From UBA12545 sp051024685 (GTDB taxonomy: Bacteria; Bacillota; DSM-521; Neomoorellales; Neomoorellaceae), in NCBI GenBank assembly GCA_051024685.1, contig JAZHPA010000039.1:1-26080 (forward strand): a stretch of 26,080 nt of DNA, given 5' to 3'. Made by a program: the position numbers and the translations under genes. Shown here in pieces: positions 1-6,855 of the stretch (its first letter is position 1; the number at the start of each line of letters is the position of its first letter). The notes under the pieces are model-generated. The model made no database searches. It had not been told where the DNA came from and saw only the letters and a list, made by a program, of their open reading frames with translations.

Positions 1-96
1 TTTCGCCTCGCTAAGTTTGGCTACCGCTCAGGTTTAGTCGCTCGCTTCCAAGCCCAAGCAGGCCTGCCCTGCAAAAACTGGGGATAACTCAGGGTC
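1..96. repeat. Right-hand part of a GC-rich dispersed repeat (copy A, cut by the window edge)
   Basis: The block reads into a right end with the shared words GTTTAGTCGCTCGCTT, CCAAGCAGGCCT and AAAACTGGGGATAACTC. The same words, in the same order, end the copy at 2266-2528, and a close variant ends the copy at 100-373. No protein-coding frame is apparent. It sits tail to head with copy B, separated by about 5 bases. Confidence 0.7.
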
Positions 97-114
97 TACC
101 CCTGAGCTATCCCC
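80..114. terminator. Perfect-but-one hairpin at the junction of two repeat copies
   Basis: GGGGATAACTCAGGG (80-94) pairs with CCCTGAGCTATCCCC (100-114) with one mismatch, around a 5-base loop. The stem is flanked by an A run on the left and ACTTTTTA on the right, so it could act as a bidirectional intrinsic terminator. The structure arises because the right end of copy A and the left end of copy B are inverted versions of each other. Terminator function is inferred. Confidence 0.5.
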
Positions 115-373
115 ACTTTTTATTCCAGGCCTGCTTGGCTTTCGCTCGTTCCAAAAACCCTCGCGGGCAGGACTTTTGCTCGGCCTCAAAGCTTAAGGCG
201 GGGTTCCCTCGTCAGCCGGCATCCCTGCCGATGGGCCGGTCTCGGACCTCCTATCCTTGACCCCGCCTCCGCTTGCGGCCAAAGCTTAAAGCCTGGGCCA
301 GCCGCGAAGGCTTGCTCGCTCGCTTTCAAGTCCAAGCAGGCCTCCCCTGGAAAAAGGGGGGATACGCCAGGGG
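100..373. mobile_element. MITE-like non-coding repeat, copy B
   Basis: The left end CCCCTGAGCTATCCCC leads into AGGCCTGCTTGG. The right end contains CCAAGCAGGCCT and closes with GGATACGCCAGGGG, so the two ends are imperfect inverted repeats of roughly 30-40 bases. The interior shares CCCTCGCGGGC, TGCTCGGCCTCAA and GACCTCCT with copy C but is otherwise diverged. There is no ORF of note. A perfect 16-base palindrome (CAGGGGCTAGCCCCTG) marks the right border, and what follows may be the truncated start of another copy. Compare copy C for evidence of mobility. Confidence 0.6.
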
Positions 374-403
374 CTAGCCCCTGTGGGTGGACCCCAAAGC
401 CCG

Positions 404-432
404 TTGACAGAAGGTCTTTTTAAGGCTACTAT
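404..432 (+). promoter_or_regulatory. Sigma-A-type promoter of the zinc exporter operon
   Basis: TTGACA at 404-409 and TACTAT at 427-432 are separated by 17 bases. The AT-rich stretch after the -10 (ATATAAGTAATAAAG) would suit binding of the ArsR-family repressor encoded by the second gene, but no clear palindrome decides this. Confidence 0.6.
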
Positions 433-485
433 ATAAGTAATAAAGAATAAAGGAATGTAATTAAAGATATAAGGAGTGGAAAAAA

Positions 486-1457
486 GTGAAAAGTGAGCAG
501 AATAACGATAATATTCGTCACCATCATCACCATCATCACCACGGTTACCTGGAAACAGGAAAGGTGAGCGGCTGGAATCTGGTACTAACGATGTTGTTAA
601 ACTTGCTTATTACCATAGCGGAAGTGATAGGGGGGTTACTTTCGGGGAGCCTTTCCCTGGTTTCCGATGCCCTCCATAATTTAAGCGATGTGGCAGCTGT
701 GGCTATAAGCCTGGCTGCGTTACATTTTTCCCGGCGGGAGGCTACCCGGGAAAAAACCTTCGGTTTTCAACGCCTGGAGATCCTGGCAGCTCTGTTTAAT
801 TCAGCCGTATTGATAGTGATTTCAATCCTGCTGTTTAAGGAATCTATATTCCGCTTATTGCATCCCCAGGCTATCAATAGCCCAATGATGATAGCCGTCG
901 GGATCGTAGGGTTACTTGCCAACGCTCTGGCGGTTTTTCTTTTGCGGCGTGATGCCGGCAAGAGCTTGAACGTGCGATCTTCTTACCTGCATTTATTCTC
1001 CGACGCTTTATCTTCAGTGGTGGTAGTTGCCGGCGGTGTCGCGATTTATTTCTGGCATGTGACCTGGGTAGATCCTGTTTTGACAATATTAATCGGTCTG
1101 TATGTATTAAAGGAAGGCTGTGAGATTGTTGCCGATACCTTCCAAATTCTCATGGAAGGTACGCCCAAGGGAATAGAGTTGGAAGAAATATATAAGTCTA
1201 TCAAGAGCCTGCCGGGTATCCGTGACCTGCACCATGTCCATGTCTGGCAGCTCGGGGAGCGGCAGATTAATTTCGAGGGCCACATCGACCTGGAACAGGA
1301 TATATCCATCAGCGAATCGGAAAAGCTGCGCCGGCAAGTAGAAGTTTTATTGCGGGATAAGTTTGGCATCGAACACGTCATGCTGCAGATGGAATATGAA
1401 GGTTGTCCTGGAACCGGGCTGATTCGTAATACGTGTAGTAGATTGTTGGACAATTAA
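486..1457 (+). CDS. czcD: Cation diffusion facilitator (Zn2+ exporter, CzcD/ZitB type) with octahistidine N-terminus
   Basis: This 323-residue protein is a proton-coupled cytoplasmic-membrane exporter of the CDF family, expected to expel Zn2+ (possibly Co2+ or Cd2+). It has six predicted membrane helices and a cytoplasmic C-terminal domain. The transport site shows as SDALHNLSDV in helix 2 and HLFSDALSS in helix 5, giving the His/Asp pairs typical of zinc-selecting members rather than the DD/HD set of YiiP. The C-terminal domain carries the conserved LHHVHVWQLG stretch. Residues 12-19 are eight consecutive histidines, probably a metal-gathering tail. Translation starts at GTG 486, nine bases after AAGGAG. 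An ArsR-family gene follows 20 bases downstream, so metal-inducible autoregulation is likely. The family call is firm; the exact metal is inferred. Confidence 0.93.
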   Translation: MKSEQNNDNIRHHHHHHHHGYLETGKVSGWNLVLTMLLNLLITIAEVIGGLLSGSLSLVSDALHNLSDVAAVAISLAALHFSRREATREKTFGFQRLEILAALFNSAVLIVISILLFKESIFRLLHPQAINSPMMIAVGIVGLLANALAVFLLRRDAGKSLNVRSSYLHLFSDALSSVVVVAGGVAIYFWHVTWVDPVLTILIGLYVLKEGCEIVADTFQILMEGTPKGIELEEIYKSIKSLPGIRDLHHVHVWQLGERQINFEGHIDLEQDISISESEKLRRQVEVLLRDKFGIEHVMLQMEYEGCPGTGLIRNTCSRLLDN

Positions 1458-1477
1458 CATTTGGGAGGATGACATAC

Positions 1478-1810
1478 ATGGAACGCATCTATAATCTGAA
1501 AGCGGAGTTTTTCAAAGCCCTGGCCCACCCCACCAGAGTGCGGATTATAGAACTTTTACGCCAGGGGGAACGCTGCGTTTGTGAGTTGATGGAAGAACTG
1601 GAATTAGAACAGCCCAACATTTCTCAGCACCTGGCCGTTCTGCGCAAGCAGGACATTGTCGAGGCCACCAAAGACGGTTTGCGGGTGATTTACCGCATCA
1701 AGGATCCCCGCATCGTTACTTTACTGGACCTGGCGGGGGAGATTATCGCCAGGGAGATTGCCGAGACCATGGCACTCATGCAAGGATTTAATAAAGCTAA
1801 AGTAAGATAA
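1478..1810 (+). CDS. ArsR/SmtB-family metal-sensing repressor
   Basis: This 110-residue winged-helix repressor has the ArsR core: FFKALAHPTRVRIIELL, then GERCVCEL, then the recognition helix in QPNISQHLAVLRK. The Cys-x-Cys pair in CVCEL lies where ArsR/CadC proteins bind soft metals or arsenite through helix 3. The C-terminal helix lacks the Asp/His/Glu set of the SmtB/CzrA alpha-5 zinc site, so the sensed ligand is not obvious even though the neighbour is a zinc-type exporter. An earlier in-frame ATG at 1469 directly abuts the GGGAGG ribosome site, so the ATG at 1478 (nine-base spacing) is preferred. It is co-transcribed with the CDF exporter and presumably represses it. Confidence 0.88.
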   Translation: MERIYNLKAEFFKALAHPTRVRIIELLRQGERCVCELMEELELEQPNISQHLAVLRKQDIVEATKDGLRVIYRIKDPRIVTLLDLAGEIIAREIAETMALMQGFNKAKVR

Positions 1811-1829
1811 AAGGGTGAAAAAGGGTGAA

Positions 1830-2030
1830 CAATATTTGCTCCCCGGGGTGACCATCTACAGTCCCAGGAAATGGAGCGGAAGGAGAACTGGTCCCGGAAG
1901 TGGTGCCTACACCCTGGACGAAGGCCACGATATTATGGTCCGTGTGGGCCTGCACTGCGCGTCCCTGGCCCATAAAACTATCGGCACCCTGGAGCGGTAT
2001 TGTGCTTTGCATACATGGACGTACAGGGGG
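1830..2030 (+). pseudogene. Relic of a class-V aminotransferase / cysteine desulfurase-like gene (C-terminal part)
   Basis: The plus strand reads PGVTIYSP, then a decayed stretch, then LDEGHDIMVRVGLHCASLAH and KTIGTLE. This resembles the conserved active-site loop region of cysteine desulfurase-family PLP enzymes (typically IxVRxGLHCAPxAHxTIGT, where the Cys is the sulfur acceptor). The linker before it is too short for the family. A further weak match (LCFAYMD against LSFGYFN) appears in another frame just downstream, implying a frameshift. The first 300 or so residues of the enzyme are absent. It is a degraded fragment with no expected function. Confidence 0.6.
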
Positions 2031-2254
2031 GGCACAAAAGGGAGGTGGTACCTGTGTGTTCTGGAAAATATAGGTGTAACACTAGAGTGGAAACCTGCCT
2101 GTCCGAAGCGGAAAAAATCCGCCTGCAGGCGGTTTTGAGCCAGGACATTGAGATGGGCATTACCGAGGCGGCAAAGATTCCGGTTAGGGCACGGTATGCG
2201 GCCAGGCCGGTGAGGCTGAAACCCAGGGCGCTGAGGGCCGTTCCTAGTGTAAAG

Positions 2255-2265
2255 AGTGCATGGCT
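2255..2265. repeat. Target site duplication, left copy
   Basis: AGTGCATGGCT here is repeated exactly at 2529-2539, on the other side of the inserted element. Both copies belong to the MFS relic sequence. Confidence 0.75.
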
Positions 2266-2528
2266 CTGGCGCATCCCCAGTTTTGCTTCTAGGCCTGCTT
2301 GACTTTCGCTCGCAAAGGCCTCCCTCGCGGGCCAAACTAGTGCTCGGCCTCAAGCTCCGGCGGACTTCCCGGCAAATTCGACCTCCTGTCTCAATTGCCG
2401 GCCTCGGCCATCCGTGGCCTCAGGCGGCTTGCGCTTTCGGCCGAAGCCCAAGTTTGGCTAGCCGCTCGGGTTTAGTCGCTCGCTTTTAAGTCCAAGCAGG
2501 CCTCCCTGGCGAAAACTGGGGATAACTC
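2266..2528. mobile_element. MITE-like non-coding repeat, copy C, inserted in an MFS gene relic
   Basis: The 263-bp block begins CTGGCGCATCCCCAGTTTT and reaches AGGCCTGCTTG. It ends CAAGCAGGCCTCC, then AAAACTGGGGATAACTC. The ends are inverted repeats of about 30 bases (ATCCCCAGTTTT plus AGGCCTGCTTG, with a variable gap). An exact 11-bp direct repeat flanks it, and the MFS coding sense resumes on the other side. There is no ORF of its own, so it would need a transposase supplied in trans. The interior is rich in short GC palindromes and shares words with copies A and B. Confidence 0.75.
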
Positions 2529-2539
2529 AGTGCATGGCT
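2529..2539. repeat. Target site duplication, right copy
   Basis: This is the exact second copy of AGTGCATGGCT (first at 2255-2265), directly after the element's GGGGATAACTC end. Confidence 0.75.
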
Positions 2540-2611
2540 AGGTTGACCACCTGCCTTTTGCCATAACGGTCGGCCAGACCATTGAGAACTGAGACGAATT
2601 CTTAAATATTA

Positions 2612-2640
2612 TTGACAGGGATTTTGTAGTTCAATATTAT
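2612..2640 (+). promoter_or_regulatory. Near-consensus promoter and probable ArsR operator for the arsenic operon
   Basis: TTGACA (2612-2617) and TATTAT (2635-2640) have an ideal 17-base spacer. An AT-rich dyad, ATTATATAAT at 2636-2645, overlaps the -10 and extends into the start of transcription. This is where ArsR repressors usually bind, so auto-repression is expected. Confidence 0.75.
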
Positions 2641-2673
2641 ATAATTAATAACTTATTTAAGGGGGTGAAGGGG

Positions 2674-3063
2674 GTGACATTAAAGGAGTGGGAAAAGGCC
2701 TTTAAAGCCTTGGGCCAGTATTTACGATTGCGGATCATCGCCCTGTTGGCCGAAGGAGAGCTGTGCGTCTGCGAGCTGGAAGAGATTTTGGGTATTACCC
2801 AGCCGGCCATCTCCCAGCACCTGCGAGTTTTGAAAGAAGCTGATCTGGTCCGGGAGAAAAAGGTTGGCCAGTGGGTGTTTTACCGCCTCAACAAAGAGAG
2901 ACTGGCCGCAGTTCTCCGGGGATGGCTGACGTACCTGGACGTACCCCTGGCGGAAAAAGAGGAATTTGCTCCCGACTACGAAAAGCTGCAGCAGCTCCTG
3001 GAAAATCCCAAGGTTGCCTGTAGAGCACCCCGACGAAAGGATGGCAAAGACGGCAACAATTAG
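2674..3063 (+). CDS. arsR: Arsenical-resistance repressor ArsR
   Basis: This 129-residue winged-helix repressor shows the classic As(III)-binding ELCVCEL in helix 3 and the recognition helix TQPAISQHLRVLKEADLV. A long acidic tail ends in CRAPRR. The ligand is expected to be As(III)/Sb(III), and the target is its own promoter, which overlaps an AT dyad. Two in-frame GTG starts exist. The one at 2674 is about eight bases after AAGGGGG, whereas the one at 2665 overlaps that ribosome site, so 2674 is preferred; 2665 would add three residues. The ACR3 exporter follows about 100 bases downstream on the same strand. It is distinct from the ArsR at 1478, which pairs with the CDF exporter. Confidence 0.9.
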   Translation: MTLKEWEKAFKALGQYLRLRIIALLAEGELCVCELEEILGITQPAISQHLRVLKEADLVREKKVGQWVFYRLNKERLAAVLRGWLTYLDVPLAEKEEFAPDYEKLQQLLENPKVACRAPRRKDGKDGNN

Positions 3064-3144
3064 AACTCGTTTGTGGGATGATGCGCAATATCTTCATAGT
3101 CCGTACTAAAGTAACCGGGTAAACGGCAGCAAAAGGAAGGTATT

Positions 3145-3171
3145 ATGAAGAAGGAGGATGGCTATATATAA
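3145..3171 (+). CDS. Possible 8-residue leader peptide overlapping the ACR3 start
   Basis: ATG at 3145 follows AAGGAAGG (3133-3140) with good spacing and reads MKKEDGYI. It stops with TAA whose last base is the A of the ACR3 start codon (TAATG). The stronger AAGGAGG ribosome site for ACR3 lies inside this mini-ORF, 13 bases from its start, which is long. Termination of the leader at the overlap could re-initiate ACR3 translation. This is inferred from geometry only. Confidence 0.3.
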   Translation: MKKEDGYI

Positions 3172-4244
3172 TGGCACCGGCAACCAACTATCAACCTGTA
3201 GCCAGGTTATCCCTGCTGGATCGTTTTTTGACCCTGTGGATCTTCCTGGCCATGGCCTTCGGTGTAGCCCTTGGTTATATCGTACCTGGGGTGGCGGATG
3301 CCCTGAATAAAATGTCGGTGGGTACAACTTCCATCCCCATCGCCATAGGCCTGATCGTCATGATGTATCCTCCCCTGGCCAAGGTGAAATACGAAGAACT
3401 GGGCAAGGTGTTCCGCAACGGCAAAGTTATGGCCCTGTCCCTTATCCAAAACTGGATTATCGGTCCCATCCTGATGTTCATCCTGGCCGTTATCTTTTTG
3501 CACAATTACCCGGAATATATGGCCGGACTTATATTAATCGGCCTGGCGCGCTGTATCGCCATGGTCATCGTCTGGAACAGCCTGGCGCGAGGTGATGCCG
3601 AATACGCCGCCGCCCTGGTGGCTCTGAACTCCATCTTCCAGGTTATTTTTTATTCGATTTACGCGTATATATTCATTACTCTTCTACCGACTTGGCTGGG
3701 CTTCCAGGGGATGAAAGTTCACGTGACCATCGGCGAGGTGGCCACCAGCGTGGCCATCTACTTGGGTATCCCCTTTGTAGCCGGCTTTCTAACCCGCTTC
3801 ATCCTGGTGCCGGTAAAGGGGAAGGAATGGTATGAGAAAAATTTTGCCCCCAAAATCAGCCCCCTGGCCCTAATCGCCCTGTTGTTTACCATAGTAGTCA
3901 TGTTTTCTTTGAAAGGTCAGTATATCGTCTCCTTACCCATGGATGTAGTCAGGGTAGCGGTGCCCCTGATTTGCTACTTTGTCTTCATGTTCTTAATCTC
4001 CTTTTTCCTCAGCATGCGCCTGGGGGTTAACTATGAGCAGACCACCACTCTCTCCTTTACTGCCGCCAGCAACAACTTTGAGTTGGCCATTGCCGTGGCC
4101 GTAGCCGTCTTCGGTATCAATTCCGGCCAGGCCTTCGCCGCGGTCATCGGTCCCCTTATTGAAGTGCCGGTGATGATCGGGCTGGTGAACGTGGCCCTGG
4201 GCTTCCGACGGCGGTATTACGGAGCGGTACCGGGTGAAAAGTAA
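3171..4244 (+). CDS. acr3: ACR3-family arsenite efflux permease
   Basis: This 357-residue membrane protein with about ten helices belongs to the bile/arsenite/riboflavin transporter superfamily. It exports As(OH)3 in exchange for protons. The family's essential cysteine appears as GLARCIAMVIVWN (Cys128) and the conserved glutamate as ASNNFELAIAVA (Glu304), matching the key Cys and Glu known from characterised ACR3 proteins. The length is normal and no frameshift is seen. Together with arsR upstream it forms a minimal arsenite-resistance unit; no arsenate reductase or ArsA is in the window. The start is the ATG at 3171, 13 bases after AAGGAGG, which is a long spacing (see the leader ORF). Confidence 0.95.
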   Translation: MAPATNYQPVARLSLLDRFLTLWIFLAMAFGVALGYIVPGVADALNKMSVGTTSIPIAIGLIVMMYPPLAKVKYEELGKVFRNGKVMALSLIQNWIIGPILMFILAVIFLHNYPEYMAGLILIGLARCIAMVIVWNSLARGDAEYAAALVALNSIFQVIFYSIYAYIFITLLPTWLGFQGMKVHVTIGEVATSVAIYLGIPFVAGFLTRFILVPVKGKEWYEKNFAPKISPLALIALLFTIVVMFSLKGQYIVSLPMDVVRVAVPLICYFVFMFLISFFLSMRLGVNYEQTTTLSFTAASNNFELAIAVAVAVFGINSGQAFAAVIGPLIEVPVMIGLVNVALGFRRRYYGAVPGEK

Positions 4245-4275
4245 CTGGAAAGGCAAATTAGGCCTCTGATTAAGC

Positions 4276-4315
4276 CGGCAAAAGGGGACGGCCAACATGC
4301 GCCTCCCTTTTGCCG
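4276..4315 (+). terminator. Hairpin downstream of ACR3
   Basis: CGGCAAAAGGG (4276-4286) is perfectly complementary to CCCTTTTGCCG (4305-4315) with an 18-base loop. Only TATTATCT follows, so a classical U tract is lacking. The position 30 bases after the ACR3 stop supports a transcription end. Confidence 0.45.
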
Positions 4316-4622
4316 TATTATCTCACAAGAGACACAGCAGGAGAGGTTTGTTGGTTGACCCTCCCGGAGTGCCAAAAAGAAGTTAGAAGAAGCGGTCTGC
4401 AGGAGGCGGTGAGGGACAATATCTTAGCGGGAGGGACTGCGGTAGAAGAAGACTTCCATTTTCACATGGCCATTGTTCGGGCCACCCCCAGTCCTATTTT
4501 TATCCAGGTGGCCGAAGCCATTGAGCAATATTGGTTTAGATAGCTTTAAGTTATTTAGAGATGGGGCTTATAAGGCCATGAAGATGCATATAGAAAACGC
4601 CATCCGCAAATGGGAAACTTGA
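4310..4622 (+). pseudogene. GntR-family regulator relic (FCD ligand domain only)
   Basis: Frame one (4310-4543) reads AVEEDFHFHMAIVRAT, then IFIQVAEAIEQYW, the typical FCD-domain helices with the metal/ligand histidine (FHxxI). A second frame (4560-4622) reads YKAMKMHIENAIRKW, which resembles the last FCD helices (AMRxHLxNVIRRW). Between them the frame changes and some sequence is lost. The DNA-binding winged helix is absent upstream. It lies just before the aldehyde oxidoreductase and may once have regulated it. Confidence 0.6.
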
Positions 4623-4655
4623 GAGTACGGCTGCAGCGGAGAAGAGAAAAGCAAA

Positions 4656-4760
4656 GTGCAAGGGGGATGCCCCAAGTGTGGCTGTTTCTTGCCGGTGCCG
4701 GAAGTGGTTCAGACTTTACATAAATGCGGGGATTGCAGAAGTTTGGAATGCCGTGAATAA
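4656..4760 (+). CDS. Possible 34-residue zinc-ribbon mini-protein or fragment
   Basis: From GTG 4656 the frame gives GGCPKCGCFLPVPE, then KCGDCRSLECRE and a stop. Two CxxC pairs plus two extra cysteines are dense for 34 residues and suggest a zinc-binding knuckle. The ribosome site is weak (GGAG about 14 bases upstream). It sits between the GntR relic and the aldehyde oxidoreductase gene. It may be the tail of a decayed protein rather than a gene in its own right. Confidence 0.35.
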   Translation: MQGGCPKCGCFLPVPEVVQTLHKCGDCRSLECRE

Positions 4761-4879
4761 AGCCTTTAGGCACCCAATTAAAGAATTAAAACCCCAAACG
4801 AGTGGGGCCCGGAGATACTGTTTCACCCACCACTTTGCCGTGGGACAGTTTAAGTTTAACCTGTAAGGGGGTAAGCCAG

Positions 4880-6736
4880 ATGTACGGCTATAACGGCAAG
4901 GTTGCCGTCGTCGACCTGACCACCAGAACCGTACAAGAGAAACCTTTAACTTCCGAAGAAGCCAAAAAGTTCATAGGTGGTAGCGGTCTGGGGGCCTATT
5001 ATTTAGTCTCACATTTCAGGCGCTATTCTAAGGACACGACGGTAGATCCGTACAGCCCGGAAAACCCGCTCATCATCACGGTAGGGCCTTATGTTGACAC
5101 GCCGGTACCATGTAGTGGACGACATGCAGTCACCACGGTGTCTCCCCTCACAGGTATCTTTGCGGAGTCCGACATCGGAGGTTCCTGGGGGATAACTTTT
5201 AAACGTTCGGGCTATGATGGATTGATTGTCACCGGGTGTGCCGATTCTCCGGTATATATACTGATTGAAAAGAACCGCGTCAGTATCCATGAGGCTGCCC
5301 AGTACTGGGGTAAGGATACCTTTGCCACCTATGAGGATCTAAAAAAAGCCACCGGCGGAGAAGTAACCTGCATAGGGCCGGGGGGCGAAAGGTTGGTCAG
5401 GTATGCTTCCATTATGAGTGATGGTAGAGACGCCAGGGCGGCAGGCCGTTGCGGTGTGGGTGCTGTTATGGGCTCCAAAAAGCTCAAAGCCGTTGTGGCC
5501 AGAGGAGATAAACGTACTGATATATGGGACAGATCTAGCTTGGTGGCTTCGGTTAAATCCCTGATCCCTCAAATCCGCCAGGGCAACGCCGGTATGACGC
5601 GGTACGGTACCGCAGGAGGGGTTATTACCCACGAAAGCTACGGGAACTTTCCTTTACAGAACTGGCGACTCGGCAGATGGCCGGAAGGCGTGGAAAAGAT
5701 ATCGGGCCAACGGATAGAGCAAACCATTTTAGTAGGAAGGTACTACTGTCATGGTTGCGTAATAGGGTGTGGGAAAAAAATTCACATACGGGAAGGGAAG
5801 TATGCGGGAGTAGAGGGTGCGGGACCGGAATATGAAACCTTAGGGTGTTTGGGCGGAATGTGCCTCATAGACGACCTCGAAGCCATAGCCTACGCCAACG
5901 AACTGTGCAACAGGTATGGGATAGATACCATCTCCACGGGTAGCACCATTGCTTTTGCTATGGAGGCTTTTGAAAAAGGCCTGATTAGCGAACATGATAC
6001 AGGAGGGGTGAAACTCACTTGGGGTAATGCCGAAGCTATGGTGGAAATGGTCCGACAGATAGGCGAGAGGGTAGGTTTAGGGAAGCTTTTGGGGGAAGGA
6101 GTGAAGCGGGCCGCGGAAACCATAGGCGGGCTGGCTTGGGAGTTTGCCCATCACGTTAAAGGGCTGGAGTTTCCCGCCCATGACCCCCGAGCCTTCAACG
6201 GGGTAGCCTTGGCGTATGCCACGTCCAACAGAGGGGCCTGTCACTTGCAAGCCTTTACCCATCCCTTTGAGCGGGTGGTAAAGATGCCCGAACTGGGATA
6301 TGAAGAACCCCACAACCGTTTGGCCGTGGAGGGCAAGGGGGAATTTGTGGCCAGGTTACAAAACCTGATGTCCATGGTCGATTCTCTCAAAATATGTAAA
6401 TTCGTATTTAACGGTGGTATTCAAGTAAGTCACTTGACTTCGTGGTTAAACTATATTACCGGCTGGAACCTGAGCACCGGGGAATTCCTGGAGACAGGGG
6501 AACGGTTATTTACCCTCAAGAGAATGTTCAACGTGCGCTATTGCGGTATAAGCAGAAAAGACGATACTCTGCCACCTCGTCCTTTAACCTACAAGCGGAG
6601 GGGTGAGGGTGTAACGGTCAACTTGCCCCCCCTGGGCCGTATGTTGAGTGACTACTATGAGTACCGTCAGTGGGACGAGACGGGGGTACCGACGCTAAAA
6701 GTATTGGAGAAGCTGGACATAGCGGATCTCTTTTGA
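4880..6736 (+). CDS. Tungsten-dependent aldehyde:ferredoxin oxidoreductase (AOR family)
   Basis: This 618-residue enzyme is the size of archaeal and clostridial AORs, which oxidise aldehydes to acids (or reduce acids) using a tungsten bis-pterin site and one [4Fe-4S] cluster with ferredoxin as partner. The N-terminal AOR domain contains GGSGLGAYYL and GPGGERLVRYASIMSDGRDA. The cluster cysteines are Cys290, Cys293 and Cys297 in YCHGCVIGCGKK, with the fourth at Cys506 in DSLKICKF. VKGLEFPAHDPR is the usual C-domain signature. AAGRCGVGAVMGSK carries Cys where most members have Gly. The open frame extends upstream to 4802, but ATG 4880, eight bases after TAAGGGGG, gives the usual N-terminus. It is probably co-transcribed with the LarA-like gene. 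Confidence 0.93.
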   Translation: MYGYNGKVAVVDLTTRTVQEKPLTSEEAKKFIGGSGLGAYYLVSHFRRYSKDTTVDPYSPENPLIITVGPYVDTPVPCSGRHAVTTVSPLTGIFAESDIGGSWGITFKRSGYDGLIVTGCADSPVYILIEKNRVSIHEAAQYWGKDTFATYEDLKKATGGEVTCIGPGGERLVRYASIMSDGRDARAAGRCGVGAVMGSKKLKAVVARGDKRTDIWDRSSLVASVKSLIPQIRQGNAGMTRYGTAGGVITHESYGNFPLQNWRLGRWPEGVEKISGQRIEQTILVGRYYCHGCVIGCGKKIHIREGKYAGVEGAGPEYETLGCLGGMCLIDDLEAIAYANELCNRYGIDTISTGSTIAFAMEAFEKGLISEHDTGGVKLTWGNAEAMVEMVRQIGERVGLGKLLGEGVKRAAETIGGLAWEFAHHVKGLEFPAHDPRAFNGVALAYATSNRGACHLQAFTHPFERVVKMPELGYEEPHNRLAVEGKGEFVARLQNLMSMVDSLKICKFVFNGGIQVSHLTSWLNYITGWNLSTGEFLETGERLFTLKRMFNVRYCGISRKDDTLPPRPLTYKRRGEGVTVNLPPLGRMLSDYYEYRQWDETGVPTLKVLEKLDIADLF

Positions 6737-6855
6737 AGCTTAAAATTGACGGCCGGGAGTTGTTAGGATGCTGTATACTGACAAAACTTCCGACTGATAG
6801 GCGGTGTTTTGCCCAAGTGTGGACTGAGAGGAAGGTGCTTCCCAAGGAATACCAT

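Larger units (their letters stand above)
2110..2604 (-). pseudogene. MFS transporter relic interrupted by the repeat element
   Basis: On the minus strand, 2604 to 2541 reads VLNGLADRYGKRQVVNLAM, which carries MFS motif A (GxLADRxGRRxV). From 2264 downward the reading continues as ALFTLGTALSALGFSLTGLA, then ARALTGIFAAS-like YRALTGIFAASVMPISMSWL. This is the next MFS helix and the following loop. The two parts would be contiguous but for the inserted element at 2266-2528, apart from a one-base frame difference. The N-terminus, a short internal piece and the last ten helices are missing. It was evidently a pseudogene or became one on insertion. Confidence 0.7.

Noticed and set aside
522..545. 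CATCATCAC tandem triplets as a possible microsatellite or CRISPR-like repeat
   Set aside because: They encode the octahistidine tail; there are no spaced repeats. No CRISPR array was seen anywhere in the window.
1907..2353. A 148-residue minus-strand frame over the relic region
   Set aside because: Its translation has no family features, whereas the overlapping relic readings do.
4802..4879. Longer N-terminus for the aldehyde oxidoreductase
   Set aside because: The extra 26 residues are unlike the family, and TAAGGGGG precedes ATG 4880 at the right distance.
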